Below, piece by piece: positions 1 through 9,270 of a stretch of DNA of 64,000 nucleotides; the stretch's first letter is position 1, and every line of letters starts with the position of its first letter. The stretch comes from Fulvivirga ulvae (GTDB lineage: Bacteria > Bacteroidota > Bacteroidia > Cytophagales > Cyclobacteriaceae). Under the pieces are notes generated by a model, which was given only the letters and a program-made list of their open reading frames with translations, searched no databases and had not been told where the DNA came from. Location: positions 1,568,501-1,632,500 of the forward strand of contig NZ_CP089981.1 in the NCBI RefSeq assembly GCF_021389975.1. Reading direction: 5' to 3'. The translations under genes and the position numbers were made by a program.

Positions 1-1649
1 TTATCAAGAACCAGGGTCAGCGTAACAGTACCAGTGGCACATGTGGGAGGTGTGCCGTCACCGTATTCATCACCTAGCCCGACCGCATACCAGGCGTTTT
101 GTGTAGCTATAGCTTCCGGAGAATCAGCACCATACAGGTCTTCCGCAGCCTGTATTCCATATTCTCTGGCATCAGCATAGTCAGAATTGGATGTAAAATA
201 AACAGCATTCATTCTATAAGCAATTTGCTGAGCTTTCGCCATCCCGATTCCTGTCACACTATATGCGTCACCATTGTCATTAGTACCAGACTTACCTACA
301 GATAGGATATAGAACCAATGGTTCATAACACCACTATTTGTATGCACACCTCCGTTATCTCCGGAACCACTGTACCAGTACGATCCCTTGTAAGTATCAG
401 GATCGCTGAAGGCATTGGGATTGCTCAATGAGCGAATAGCTCCACCGCTACCTCCTGCACCAATATCATCTCCCATCAACCAGTCATTGCTTCCAGAAGC
501 AAAGCTTTCGATCGACTCACCAAAAATGTCAGAAAGAGACTCATTCATAGCGCCGGACTCATAGCTATACACAAGATTTGAAGTGTACTCTGTAACACCG
601 TGGGTTACCTCGTGCCCGCAAATGTCCAAGGAGACCAACGGACCGTAGTTAACACCGTCGCCATCACCGTACGTCATTCTGCTACCATCCCAAAATGCAT
701 TAACATAGTTGGTTGAATAGCTCACATAGGACCTGATAACGGCTCCGTTTCCATTATAAGAGTTTCTGTTATGTGTCTGGAAGAAGTACTTATATGTTTG
801 TTCCGCGCCATAATGTGCCTGCACACCGGTGGCATTACCAGTAAAATTAGTTGTACTACTGGTCACATCTGACGCATTATTGTAGTTTGTTCCATTATTC
901 AGATCATAGGTCTGGATACCTCCGCCATCGGCAGTCTGCCGCAAACGGTAGCCCCCTGAATAGCTATCAGCTGTGAATGAAACAGAACCGTTGTAAAGGC
1001 TTGTTCCTGTTGCAGGAGTATTGGCATGATGGATCTTCTTATTTTCAAGAATGAACTCCCCAGAATGAGCATCTATGTAAACATCCGCCCGGTACAATGG
1101 CTTGGTGGCATAAACATCAAACTTATAAGCCAATCTGTTATCCAGAATCACCAGTTCTCCTGTGGGCTTATTGTAGTCAATCACCCTTGCGTTCTGACTA
1201 TCCTGCCACAAGTACTCAGTAGCCCCTACATGTTTCATTGCCCTGTTCAAAGCTGCATCATTAGAAAGTGAAGGAGAAATACTTAGGTCCTTAACTTCCT
1301 TGAAGTCTCCATTCATTGAGCTCACTATACCATCTTTTGAATGTATGATATAAGTTCCAAATTCTACTTTAATACCTTTATAGAATTGCTGATACCGGGT
1401 GTGCTCAAAGCCCAGTTTATCTACCATAGCCTGCTTAAATCTCAACTCATCCTGATCTCGAGTATTAAGATGTGTCTTGAATATCTGATCAATTTCAGAC
1501 ATACGGGCTTGGTTTGCTTCAAACCGGACTTGCTTGTCGATTCCCTTTTTAATTGGTTTGTGAGGCTTTCCATCCTGTGCATAGACACTGCATGCAGAAG
1601 CCATGAGGAATAGCGATACCATGTACCGCCAGCGGTAATTGTTGAACAT
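1..1649 (-). CDS. Secreted M4 family (thermolysin-like) zinc metalloprotease, C-terminus cut off by window edge
   Basis: This minus-strand frame is open from an ATG at 1649 to the window edge, giving about 549 residues without a stop. It begins with a signal peptide ending near VYA-QDG. A propeptide follows, with the FTP/PepSY-like stretch around residues 90-220. The catalytic domain carries HEVTHGVTEYTS (first His near residue 346) and GAMNESLSDIFGE about 24 residues later, which together are the M4 HExxH + E zinc site. GGVHTNSGVMNHWFY, the conserved substrate-site region, is also present. The protein is therefore an exported broad-specificity endopeptidase. The part beyond position 1 probably holds further domains and perhaps a type IX sorting domain, but that cannot be seen. 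A candidate promoter lies at 1688-1718. The family call is very secure; the substrate is unknown. Confidence 0.95.
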   Translation of the reverse strand, partial: MFNNYRWRYMVSLFLMASACSVYAQDGKPHKPIKKGIDKQVRFEANQARMSEIDQIFKTHLNTRDQDELRFKQAMVDKLGFEHTRYQQFYKGIKVEFGTYIIHSKDGIVSSMNGDFKEVKDLSISPSLSNDAALNRAMKHVGATEYLWQDSQNARVIDYNKPTGELVILDNRLAYKFDVYATKPLYRADVYIDAHSGEFILENKKIHHANTPATGTSLYNGSVSFTADSYSGGYRLRQTADGGGIQTYDLNNGTNYNNASDVTSSTTNFTGNATGVQAHYGAEQTYKYFFQTHNRNSYNGNGAVIRSYVSYSTNYVNAFWDGSRMTYGDGDGVNYGPLVSLDICGHEVTHGVTEYTSNLVYSYESGAMNESLSDIFGESIESFASGSNDWLMGDDIGAGGSGGAIRSLSNPNAFSDPDTYKGSYWYSGSGDNGGVHTNSGVMNHWFYILSVGKSGTNDNGDAYSVTGIGMAKAQQIAYRMNAVYFTSNSDYADAREYGIQAAEDLYGADSPEAIATQNAWYAVGLGDEYGDGTPPTCATGTVTLTLVLD

Positions 1650-1687
1650 AATAAAGTTGGTTTAGGTTGAAAAATTTTATTTCCAAC

Positions 1688-1718
1688 CAAATATCCAAAA
1701 TATTATTTGGCTTTTCAA
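1688..1718 (-). promoter_or_regulatory. Candidate Bacteroidota promoter of the M4 protease
   Basis: Read on the minus strand there is TTG, 20 bases, then GATATTTG, one mismatch from the Bacteroidota -7 consensus TAnnTTTG. It lies about 40 bases upstream of the M4 start codon. The 7-bp inverted repeat CCAAATA/TATTTGG (1687-1710) overlaps the -7 box and spacer and could be a regulator site; that is inference. Confidence 0.4.
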
Positions 1719-1890
1719 TTCAGTTACACCCCAAAACTTACATAAAAAAACTCCTGACAAAACGCCCTATTAAGTAATTAATTTGCTATCGGGCACTGAT
1801 TAATTCGGCATAAGAGTCAGATAGTACATGATGTTCTAAATTTTTTTTGCTTCACACAATATTTTAAACCTATTCCTGTTGCAAAAAACA

Positions 1891-1923
1891 AAAGAGGGGT
1901 TCCTGAATCAGGAACCCCTCTTT
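1891..1923 (-). terminator. Rho-independent terminator after gcvP
   Basis: A perfect 16-bp inverted repeat (AAAGAGGGGTTCCTGA and its complement, with one base between the arms) lies 24 bases downstream of the gcvP stop. On the minus strand it is followed by a T-rich run. It separates gcvP from the downstream M4 protease gene, which has its own promoter. Confidence 0.85.
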
Positions 1924-1946
1924 TACATTTTTTTATTCTCTCACTC

Positions 1947-4847
1947 CTAAGCCTCAACAGCCTCTGTATCATTTTCATATTCTTCCAGAGGAAGGCAACT
2001 GCAAACCAGATTTCTGTCACCATAGGCATTGTCAACCCTTCCCACTGCAGGCCAGAATTTATCATCTCTGATGTAATTTAAAGGATAAGCAGCCTTTTCA
2101 CGGCTATAAGGTCTGTCCCAATCATCATTTATAATCACAGATGCAGTATGGGGGGCGTTTTTCAATACATTATTCTCGCGGTCCGCAATACCATCTTCTA
2201 CTTCCTTAATTTCCTTCCTGATTTCAATCATTGCTTCGCAAAAACGATCCAGCTCTTCTTTTGCTTCACTTTCGGTAGGCTCAATCATAAGTGTGCCTGC
2301 AACAGGGAAGGAAACTGTAGGCGCATGGAAACCATAATCCATCAAACGCTTGGCAATATCTTCAACCTCTATGCCAGCTTTTTTGAAACCACGACAATCC
2401 ACAATCATCTCATGTGCACACCTGCCATTTTTACCAATGTACAATACAGGGTAATGCTCAGTCAGTCTTTCCTTTATATAGTTGGCATTGAGAATAGCCA
2501 ACTGCGTTGCAGATTTAAGGCCCATTCTCCCCATCATAGCTATATAAGCGTATGATATTGTCAGGATGCTTGCACTTCCCCAGGGAGCTGCTGAAACAGC
2601 TGTTATGGCATTGTCACCTCCTGTTTTTACCAGGGGATTACCGGGAAGGAATGGTACTAATTGCTCTGCGACACCTATTGGACCCATACCCGGTCCGCCT
2701 CCACCGTGTGGTATACAGAAGGTTTTGTGCAGGTTCAGGTGACAAACATCTGCTCCAATATTAGCCGGACTGGTCAATCCTACCTGGGCATTCATGTTTG
2801 CTCCATCCATATACACCTGGCCACCATTTTGGTGTATGATGTCGCATATTTCTATAATGCTCTCTTCAAATACCCCATGAGTAGAAGGGTAAGTAACCAT
2901 AAGAGCCGATAGATTATCCTTATTTTCCTGAGCCTTTGCCCTAAGATCATCTACGTCAATATTTCCTTTTTCATCACACTTTACTATAACCACCTTCATG
3001 CCGGCCATTACAGCACTGGCGGGATTAGTACCATGTGCTGATGAAGGTATCAGGGTTACATCGCGGTGTGTCTCTCCTCTGCTTTCATGGTATGCCCTTA
3101 TCACCATAAGACCTGCATATTCGCCCTGGGCACCACTATTAGGCTGTAAAGATACCGCCGCAAAGCCTGTGATTTCGCTCAGCCAATTGCTAAGGTCTTT
3201 GAACATCTCATGATACCCGCCTGCCTGATCTTCAGGGGCAAACGGGTGTATGCTCCCAAACTCCGGCCAGGTAACAGGGATCATCTCTGAAGTTGCATTC
3301 AGTTTCATGGTGCATGAACCCAGCGAGATCATTGAGTGTACCAGCGAAAGGTCTTTATTTTCTAATTTCTTAATATACCTCAACATTTCATGCTCTGAGT
3401 GGTGAATGTTGAAAATAGGGTGCGTCAGATATTCAGATTGTCTTTGCAGCCCCGAAGACCATTTAATTTCAAGGTTTTCTCCTTCTTTCTCAAGATCAAA
3501 AGATAATGTTTTCGAGGTAGCTCCGGCAAAGACTTCCAGTATATCTGCTATATCACGTACTCTTGTTGTTTCGTCAAGTGATATACCTACAGATCCATCT
3601 TCGAAGTACCTGAAGTTCATTTCTTTCCGGAGGGCAAGCTCCCTGAGTTTTGACGTATCCCCTACATTGATCTTTAATGTATCAAAATAGTTTTCATTCA
3701 TTTGCTTGTATCCCAGGCTATCCAGGCCTTTGTCCAATAACTGGGCAAGTCCGTGAATTCTACCTGCAATATTCTTGAGTCCCTTCGGTCCATGGTAAAC
3801 AGCAAACATACCGGACATTACAGCTAAGAGCACCTGTGCTGTACAGATGTTAGATGTTGCTTTTTCTCTTCTGATGTGCTGTTCCCTGGTTTGTAGCGCC
3901 ATTCGATAGCCGCTGTTACCCTGTGCATCGAGTGATGCCCCTATAATTCTTCCTGGTATTTGCCTTTTAAAGGCATCCTGGGTAGCAAAGAAAGCTGCGT
4001 GAGGCCCACCATAGCCCATGGGCACCCCAAAACGCTGACTGGTACCGACTACTACATCAGCCCCCATCTCTCCCGGAGACTTAACGAGAAGTAAGCTCAT
4101 CAAATCTGCTGCCATGGCAACATATACGTCATTTTCCTTGGCTTTTGCTATAAAATCGGAATAGTCACGGATAGAGCCATCATTATTTGGATTCTGAACC
4201 AGAATGCCATAAAGTTCGGGGTCTGTAAGATCTACTTTATCAAGGTCACCTATTACAAGGTCAATACCTATTGGTAACGACCGTGTTTTTAAGACATCAA
4301 TAGTTTGAGGAAATGTATTTTGATCAACAAAGAACCTGGAAGCATTCTTTTTGCCGCTCTTTCTTGCACCAGCGAGCATCGCCATCGCCTCTGCGGCCGC
4401 CGTACCTTCATCCAATAGTGAGGCATTGGCTATTTCCATACCGGTAAGGTCAATCACCATCGTCTGGAAATTAATCAAAGCCTCTAACCTGCCCTGTGCA
4501 ATCTCCGCCTGGTATGGTGTATAGGCTGTGTACCATCCGGGATTCTCCATTATATTTCTTAAAATAACTCCCGGAACTACACAATTGTAGTATCCTGTGC
4601 CAATATAAGACCTGAATATCTTATTCTTTTGCGCCAGTTTTTTAAAATCATTAAGAAACTTGTACTCTGTTTTGGCAACAGGTAAATTAAGCTCTTTTTT
4701 TAGCTGAATCGACTTCGGAATAGTTTGATCAATTAGCTCATCCAGAGATCCCGCATTTATAGCTTTTAACATCTCCTGAATCTGCTGCTCATCCGGCCCG
4801 TTATGCCGAGTGTCAAACCGCTCCAAGTTATTGACATTTAGTTTCAT
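1947..4847 (-). CDS. gcvP: Glycine dehydrogenase (decarboxylating), P-protein of the glycine cleavage system
   Basis: PLP enzyme that decarboxylates glycine and passes the aminomethyl group to lipoyl-GcvH. At 966 residues it is the fused (homodimeric) P-protein rather than the split gcvPA/gcvPB form. The PLP lysine is Lys708 in LHKTFCIPHGGGGPG. The N-terminal half carries FRSYIGTGYYNCVVPGVI and NPGWYTAYTPYQAEIAQGR, both typical of the family. I chose the ATG at 4847 because the protein then starts MKLNVNNLERFDTRHNG, as in homologues; an upstream start would add 39 residues with no family resemblance and cross a -7 promoter box. No gcvT or gcvH is visible. A terminator follows at 1891-1923. 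Confidence 0.97.
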   Translation of the reverse strand: MKLNVNNLERFDTRHNGPDEQQIQEMLKAINAGSLDELIDQTIPKSIQLKKELNLPVAKTEYKFLNDFKKLAQKNKIFRSYIGTGYYNCVVPGVILRNIMENPGWYTAYTPYQAEIAQGRLEALINFQTMVIDLTGMEIANASLLDEGTAAAEAMAMLAGARKSGKKNASRFFVDQNTFPQTIDVLKTRSLPIGIDLVIGDLDKVDLTDPELYGILVQNPNNDGSIRDYSDFIAKAKENDVYVAMAADLMSLLLVKSPGEMGADVVVGTSQRFGVPMGYGGPHAAFFATQDAFKRQIPGRIIGASLDAQGNSGYRMALQTREQHIRREKATSNICTAQVLLAVMSGMFAVYHGPKGLKNIAGRIHGLAQLLDKGLDSLGYKQMNENYFDTLKINVGDTSKLRELALRKEMNFRYFEDGSVGISLDETTRVRDIADILEVFAGATSKTLSFDLEKEGENLEIKWSSGLQRQSEYLTHPIFNIHHSEHEMLRYIKKLENKDLSLVHSMISLGSCTMKLNATSEMIPVTWPEFGSIHPFAPEDQAGGYHEMFKDLSNWLSEITGFAAVSLQPNSGAQGEYAGLMVIRAYHESRGETHRDVTLIPSSAHGTNPASAVMAGMKVVIVKCDEKGNIDVDDLRAKAQENKDNLSALMVTYPSTHGVFEESIIEICDIIHQNGGQVYMDGANMNAQVGLTSPANIGADVCHLNLHKTFCIPHGGGGPGMGPIGVAEQLVPFLPGNPLVKTGGDNAITAVSAAPWGSASILTISYAYIAMMGRMGLKSATQLAILNANYIKERLTEHYPVLYIGKNGRCAHEMIVDCRGFKKAGIEVEDIAKRLMDYGFHAPTVSFPVAGTLMIEPTESEAKEELDRFCEAMIEIRKEIKEVEDGIADRENNVLKNAPHTASVIINDDWDRPYSREKAAYPLNYIRDDKFWPAVGRVDNAYGDRNLVCSCLPLEEYENDTEAVEA

Positions 4848-4901
4848 GAATGGTAAAATAAGTTCCTTTAAGTATGTTCTAACAGCCCCAGTTTGGGGGT
4901 A

Positions 4902-4909
4902 CAAATGTA
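4902..4909 (-). promoter_or_regulatory. Candidate -7 promoter box of gcvP
   Basis: TACATTTG on the minus strand fits TAnnTTTG and lies 55 bases upstream of the chosen gcvP start. The leader after it has a small CCCC/GGGG hairpin (4887-4899 region). There is no convincing -33 element at the usual spacing, and I see no glycine riboswitch core. Confidence 0.35.
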
Positions 4910-5074
4910 GGATATATTTAGGACAAAAGCTGATGTAGCAAACAATTAAAACGGGTGATTGCAATCGTTAGCAGCTATACTTTACCGCTCATAACAAATT
5001 TAAATGTAATGGCTTCTGCGGTATACATTTTGATTATTTTTGAAGATGTATAAACATAAATTTTTTACATACTT

Positions 5075-6595
5075 ATGAAAAAGATTCTACCAGGTATATT
5101 CATGGCTTGTGCCTTTCTGAGTGTGAATGCTCAGACGGACACAAAAGCTCAAAAATATGCCGAGACAATTACCAAAGATGACCTCTACGATTATCTTTCT
5201 ATACTCGCCTCAGATGCGCTTGAAGGCCGTGAAACGGGCGAAAGAGGTCAAAAAATGGCTGCCGCCTTCATACGTGATCACTTTGAAGAAATAGGGCTGC
5301 AACCACCAGTTAAAGAGGGAGAAAAAATGAGCTATTACCAGCCTGTAGAGCTTTATAAAAACACTCCGGGTGAAATATATGTGAAGGTAAAAAACAACAG
5401 GTATGACAACTTTAAACAGGTGGTGTTCTACGGATCAGCCGACACGGGAAAAGAGGTTAGCACTGAAATTGTGTTTGCAGGTAACGGCACTCCTTCAGAC
5501 TACGAACAGGTAGATGTAAAAGATAAGGCAGTATTGGTATTGGTTAATAACATACAGGCATCTCAGGGAGCAATAGAAGCGGCTACCAAAAACGGCGCCA
5601 CAACCGTATTTATAGCCAGCGCTACTACTGATGAAGAGTTTGCCGGATTGGCCAGTCAATTTAAAGGCTGGTTATCAGGAGGTAGTTTGACCCTTGAAAA
5701 ACCAAAGAACGATGGCATGGGTTCGGGTGTGTTCTTTGTATCCCCCACCGTAATAAACGATATTTTTAACACCCCTTTGTCAAAGCTTAAAGAAATAGCT
5801 GAAAACCCTGATAAGCTAAAGAAAGTAAAAACCTCAAAAGCCGCTTTCAAAACTGAACAAAAAACTGAAATGGTCAACACTGAAAATGTGTTGGGATATC
5901 TGGAGGGGACGGATAAAAAAGATGAGTTGGTCGTAATAACGGCTCACTATGACCATATAGGGCGTCAGGGAGACAAGATCAACAACGGGGCAGACGATGA
6001 TGGATCTGGTACTTCCGCCGTAATGGAGTTAGCTGAAGCGTTTGTGAAAGCAAAAGAAGAGGGCAATGGCCCCAGGAGAAGCATGTTGTTCATGTTGGTA
6101 ACCGGAGAGGAGAAAGGTCTTCTAGGCTCCGCGTACTATGCCGCTCATCCCGTGTTCCCGCTAGAAAACACAATTGTTGATTTAAACATTGATATGATCG
6201 GCCGCATAGACCCTGAACATAAGGATAACCCTAATTATGTTTATCTTGTGGGTTCCAATCGTCTATCTACAGAGCTCCATGAAATCAGCGAAAAGGTAAA
6301 CGAAACTTATACTCAGTTCGATTTGGACTACACTTATAATGACGAGAATCATCCTGATCGTATTTACTACCGTTCTGATCACTGGAATTTTGCAAAAAAC
6401 AATGTGCCTATCATTTTCTATTTTAACGGTGTGCACGAGGATTATCATCAACCTTCAGACACCATAGATAAGATAAACTTTGAGATGTTAACAAAAAGAT
6501 CCAAGCTGGTTTATTACACCGCATGGGTATTGGCCAACCGTAGTGAAAGGCCGGTAGTAGACAAATTACAAAATCAAAATCTGAAGAAAGACTAA
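5075..6595 (+). CDS. Secreted M28 family zinc aminopeptidase
   Basis: A 506-residue protein with a signal peptide (MKKILPGIF...VNAQ). It has the M28 co-catalytic zinc motifs in order: TAHYDHIG (His291), the GADDDGSG aspartates (307-309), TGEEKGLLGS (Glu345-Glu346), NIDMIGR, and a late HEDYHQPSDT histidine. An inserted segment at about residues 120-260 resembles a PA-type domain. The family removes N-terminal amino acids from peptides, here in the periplasm or outside the cell. It is transcribed alone, divergently from gcvP; a TATTTTTG box at 5035-5042 may be its -7 element. A terminator shared with convergent lipA follows. Confidence 0.93.
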   Translation: MKKILPGIFMACAFLSVNAQTDTKAQKYAETITKDDLYDYLSILASDALEGRETGERGQKMAAAFIRDHFEEIGLQPPVKEGEKMSYYQPVELYKNTPGEIYVKVKNNRYDNFKQVVFYGSADTGKEVSTEIVFAGNGTPSDYEQVDVKDKAVLVLVNNIQASQGAIEAATKNGATTVFIASATTDEEFAGLASQFKGWLSGGSLTLEKPKNDGMGSGVFFVSPTVINDIFNTPLSKLKEIAENPDKLKKVKTSKAAFKTEQKTEMVNTENVLGYLEGTDKKDELVVITAHYDHIGRQGDKINNGADDDGSGTSAVMELAEAFVKAKEEGNGPRRSMLFMLVTGEEKGLLGSAYYAAHPVFPLENTIVDLNIDMIGRIDPEHKDNPNYVYLVGSNRLSTELHEISEKVNETYTQFDLDYTYNDENHPDRIYYRSDHWNFAKNNVPIIFYFNGVHEDYHQPSDTIDKINFEMLTKRSKLVYYTAWVLANRSERPVVDKLQNQNLKKD

Positions 6596-6605
6596 AGAAG
6601 TGAAA

Positions 6606-6642
6606 ATGTTCTCAACTTACTAATTTGCTAAGTTGAGAACAT
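6606..6642. terminator. Bidirectional terminator between the M28 gene and lipA
   Basis: A 14-bp perfect inverted repeat (ATGTTCTCAACTTA and its complement) with a 9-base loop sits between two convergent genes. It is followed by a T-rich run on the plus strand (CTTTATTTTTTA) and a shorter one on the minus strand. Confidence 0.85.
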
Positions 6643-6651
6643 CTTTATTTT

Positions 6652-7539
6652 TTATATAGGAACGTTTACGTGACGTTCTGCATGATAGGAAGATCTAACC
6701 AACGGACCGGACTCAACATATTTCAAACCTCTCTTCAATCCTTCTTCACGATAGGCGTCAAACTGATCCGGGTGGATAAATTCAGCAACTTCAAGGTGCC
6801 TTTTAGTCGGCTGCAAATATTGCCCTAGTGTTAGAATGTGCAACCCGTGTTCTGCAAGGTCATCCATAGCTTTATGTACTTCATCTGTGGTTTCACCTAC
6901 ACCCAACATTATGCCTGACTTGGTACGTTTGCCGGCTTCATTTGTCAATTTTATTTGTTCAAGACTTCTATGATACTTCGCCTGAGGCCTAACTCTACGA
7001 TATAAACGTTCTACGGTTTCAACGTTGTGCGACACAACCTCTTGTCCTCCTTCAATCATGCGGTAAAGAGCATCCCAATTGCCTTTGACATCAGGAATGA
7101 GCGTTTCTATAGTGGTTTCCGGACTTAGCTTTTTGGTTTCGATTACAGTCTGATACCAAATTTCAGCACCCCGATCCTTAAGTTCATCCCGATTCACGGA
7201 AGTTATAACAGCGTGTTTTACCCCCATGAGTTTGATAGCTTCAGCAACCCTTTTTGGTTCTTCGGTATCATACTCTGGCGGACGACCGGTGGCAACAGCA
7301 CAGAAAGTACAGCTTCGTGTGCAAACATTGCCGAGTATCATAAATGTGGCAGTACCCGCTCCCCAGCATTCACCCATATTAGGACAATTCCCACTCTCAC
7401 AGATAGTGTGGAGCTTATGGTTATCAACCAGCTTTCTAACCTTAGCATACTCCTTACCTATTGGCAGTTTTACCCTTAACCAATCTGGCTTACGCTTTTT
7501 CTTTTCTTCTCCTTCTGAAATTACCGGAAGTTCTATCAT
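6652..7539 (-). CDS. lipA: Lipoyl synthase (radical SAM)
   Basis: Inserts two sulfur atoms into protein-bound octanoyl groups to make lipoyl cofactor for GcvH and 2-oxoacid dehydrogenases. From the ATG at 7539 it has 295 residues. The auxiliary cluster ligands are Cys47, Cys52 and Cys58 (CESGNCPNMGEC). The radical SAM cluster is Cys73, Cys77 and Cys80 (CTRSCTFC). The C-terminal RSSYHA serine motif is present. A start at 7560 is possible, but that codon lies inside a good promoter -7 box, so I prefer 7539. It sits between gcvP and the E1 fusion, both lipoate-linked. Confidence 0.97.
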   Translation of the reverse strand: MIELPVISEGEEKKKRKPDWLRVKLPIGKEYAKVRKLVDNHKLHTICESGNCPNMGECWGAGTATFMILGNVCTRSCTFCAVATGRPPEYDTEEPKRVAEAIKLMGVKHAVITSVNRDELKDRGAEIWYQTVIETKKLSPETTIETLIPDVKGNWDALYRMIEGGQEVVSHNVETVERLYRRVRPQAKYHRSLEQIKLTNEAGKRTKSGIMLGVGETTDEVHKAMDDLAEHGLHILTLGQYLQPTKRHLEVAEFIHPDQFDAYREEGLKRGLKYVESGPLVRSSYHAERHVNVPI

Positions 7540-7557
7540 AGCATCTATGTTTAGCCA

Positions 7558-7591
7558 CAAAATTATGAATTAACGATTTCATTACCACAAA
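7558..7591 (-). promoter_or_regulatory. Promoter of lipA
   Basis: On the minus strand: TTTG, 22 bases, TAATTTTG, matching the Bacteroidota -33/-7 pattern. The transcript would start about 10 bases upstream of the ATG at 7539, giving a very short leader, and this rules against the longer lipA frame. Confidence 0.6.
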
Positions 7592-7601
7592 CTAAAGTCG
7601 A

Positions 7602-8333
7602 TTATCTACGCTTTCCGTAGAACAGGGTAATGAAAGCTGTGGGAAATATAGCTTTATTATCAGCGGTTTCTATGAGGGGGACTTCCTTAGTATATGCATC
7701 CAGTAAAAATCCTGCCTCGAAACCTGTCACACTGGTTTTGGAAGTTCCCAATTCAAAACTTAACGCCGCTTTAACATTGGCTCCCAGTTGAATTTTAGAT
7801 TCCTGAATGCCTTGTAGAATGTGTCCCGTACCTAATATAAAGTCAGCATTATGCTTGTACGGATCGTATTGCTCTTTGCGTGAAGATACTGAAGGGTTGT
7901 TTCGACCGTCAGCATCATAGTCAATATAATAAGGGGCTACAATTCCTATAGAAGGACCGATAGCGGTTATTAACTTTAGTTCAACTCCTTGTTGAGGAGC
8001 CTTTCTGAATAAGATTAATTCCCTGCCATATTGCGCTCTTATGGCATAGAGATAATTTGTTTTGCCATATATAAAAAGATTGCCTGTAATATTTGAGTTT
8101 CGCCTTACCTCCAGGGGATGCTTTACATTCACTACCTCAATGCCAAGACTCTGGTATAGCTTATCGCCAATGCGCTTCGAACTGCGTATCATAAAGCCAC
8201 CGATCAATCCACCAGCGGTATTTTTATTGATCCCCCACACAAATTCCTTATCATAGCTTTCCACATCATGATCCTGTGCTGAACTGAGTAAAGGAAGAAA
8301 AAAGAGTAAAAAGAAGTACGCTTTTTTGCGCAT
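7602..8333 (-). CDS. Exported beta-rich protein of unknown function, probably outer-membrane
   Basis: This 243-residue protein has a clear signal peptide (MRKKAYFFLLFFLPLLSSAQ). The mature part alternates hydrophobic and polar residues and has many Tyr and Gly (GGLIGGFMIRS, GNLFIYGKTNYLYAIRAQYG, FPTAFITLFYGKRR). It ends in aromatic-rich strands, as in small outer-membrane beta-barrels. I do not recognise a named family. It lies upstream of lipA on the same strand, but lipA has its own promoter, so a functional link is not implied. The export call is secure; the barrel call is moderate. Confidence 0.75.
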   Translation of the reverse strand: MRKKAYFFLLFFLPLLSSAQDHDVESYDKEFVWGINKNTAGGLIGGFMIRSSKRIGDKLYQSLGIEVVNVKHPLEVRRNSNITGNLFIYGKTNYLYAIRAQYGRELILFRKAPQQGVELKLITAIGPSIGIVAPYYIDYDADGRNNPSVSSRKEQYDPYKHNADFILGTGHILQGIQESKIQLGANVKAALSFELGTSKTSVTGFEAGFLLDAYTKEVPLIETADNKAIFPTAFITLFYGKRR

Positions 8334-8362
8334 ATTAAAATAATTGGGAATAAAAGATTCTT

Positions 8363-8393
8363 TAAATTTAGCGATTATATGCTGTAACGCAAA
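8363..8393 (-). promoter_or_regulatory. Promoter of the 7602-8333 gene
   Basis: Minus strand: TTTG, 19 bases, TAAATTTA (one mismatch to TAnnTTTG), about 30 bases upstream of the start codon at 8333. Confidence 0.5.
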
Positions 8394-8426
8394 TTACTAA
8401 ATTATAGTTTAAAACCGAACACAATT

Positions 8427-8831
8427 ATGCACTCGATGACCACCGAATATCTGGGAGACCTACGCACAACTGCCGTACATTTAAAATCAAATAATAAAAT
8501 TATAACTGATGCACCTGTTGATAATAACGGCAAAGGTGAAGCATTTTCGCCCACTGACCTGGTAAGTTCGGCTTTGAGCAGTTGTATGATGACGCTCATG
8601 GGAATAACTGCAAGCAGGGAAGGCGTAGATCTTACCGGCCTCAGGGCCAATGTTACCAAGGTAATGGGTGCTAACCCCAGAAAAATTGCTGAAATCAAAG
8701 TTGACTTCAGCATAGACAATTTAAATGCTACTGATATTCAAAAGGAAAAGCTTAAACGCGCTGCATTAACATGCCCCGTAGCCCTTAGCCTCTCGGAAAG
8801 CATCAGGCAAAATGTCACTTTTAACTTTTAG
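8427..8831 (+). CDS. OsmC/Ohr family peroxide-reducing protein
   Basis: 134 residues, the usual length of the OsmC fold. The two redox cysteines are at Cys53 (SSCMMT) and Cys116 (LTCPVA), the spacing of OsmC/Ohr enzymes that reduce organic hydroperoxides with a lipoyl or low-molecular-weight thiol partner. An ATG at 8436 is an alternative start. Its last 11 bases overlap the end of convergent ytxJ, so the two 3' ends are antisense to each other. A link to bacillithiol-based redox balance is plausible from this context but not shown. Confidence 0.88.
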   Translation: MHSMTTEYLGDLRTTAVHLKSNNKIITDAPVDNNGKGEAFSPTDLVSSALSSCMMTLMGITASREGVDLTGLRANVTKVMGANPRKIAEIKVDFSIDNLNATDIQKEKLKRAALTCPVALSLSESIRQNVTFNF

Positions 8832-9162
8832 CAAGATCTTTAATTGCATTGTAGTTAATCCCCATATGGGAATCATTATAGACAACTTCACCATTCTTGA
8901 TAATAAGCACTTGAGGTGATTCATGCCTTACGTCAAAAACCTCGGCTACTTCATTGGAAACGTTTCTATTTCTGATAAGGTCGAGGTAGTAAGGTTTAAC
9001 ATTGGCCATATCCTGATCCGACCATGATCTTTCAAGTCGATTTAGTGCCATATCGCTGATGGAACAGCGGGTACTGTGCTTAAATATCATAACAGGATTC
9101 ACACGAGACTCTTCTTTGATCCTTTCAAGATCGTCACTGCTGTTCAATTGTATCCAATTCAT
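8821..9162 (-). CDS. ytxJ: YtxJ, bacillithiol-system monothiol redox protein
   Basis: 113 residues with a thioredoxin-like fold. The active-site segment is FKHSTRCSIS, a single-cysteine TRCS motif in place of CxxC. The cis-Pro segment is HESPQVLIIKNG. YtxJ is a predicted bacilliredoxin that removes bacillithiol from proteins. Its presence agrees with bshC at 23.6 kb. It lies downstream of the repeat-protein gene on the same strand (109-base gap) and overlaps the osmC 3' end by 11 bases. Confidence 0.9.
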   Translation of the reverse strand: MNWIQLNSSDDLERIKEESRVNPVMIFKHSTRCSISDMALNRLERSWSDQDMANVKPYYLDLIRNRNVSNEVAEVFDVRHESPQVLIIKNGEVVYNDSHMGINYNAIKDLAKS

Positions 9163-9270
9163 ATATAACTTAATTCTAAGTATAACCCTGATAATGGGTT
9201 CTTATTTTACCTTGCAAACTTTATTCTCTATAAAGCAAATGGGCTTGCAAAAGTTTCTTCATTACAAAAA

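Noticed and set aside
2148..2555. 135-codon plus-strand ORF within gcvP
   Set aside because: It is antisense to the C-terminal part of a complete GcvP and shows no family features.
4848..4910. Possible glycine riboswitch upstream of gcvP
   Set aside because: Only a short CCCC/GGGG hairpin is present; the leader of about 50 bases is too short for either aptamer.
4848..4964. 39-residue N-terminal extension of GcvP
   Set aside because: It has no similarity to P-proteins and crosses a TACATTTG promoter box; the family start is at 4847.
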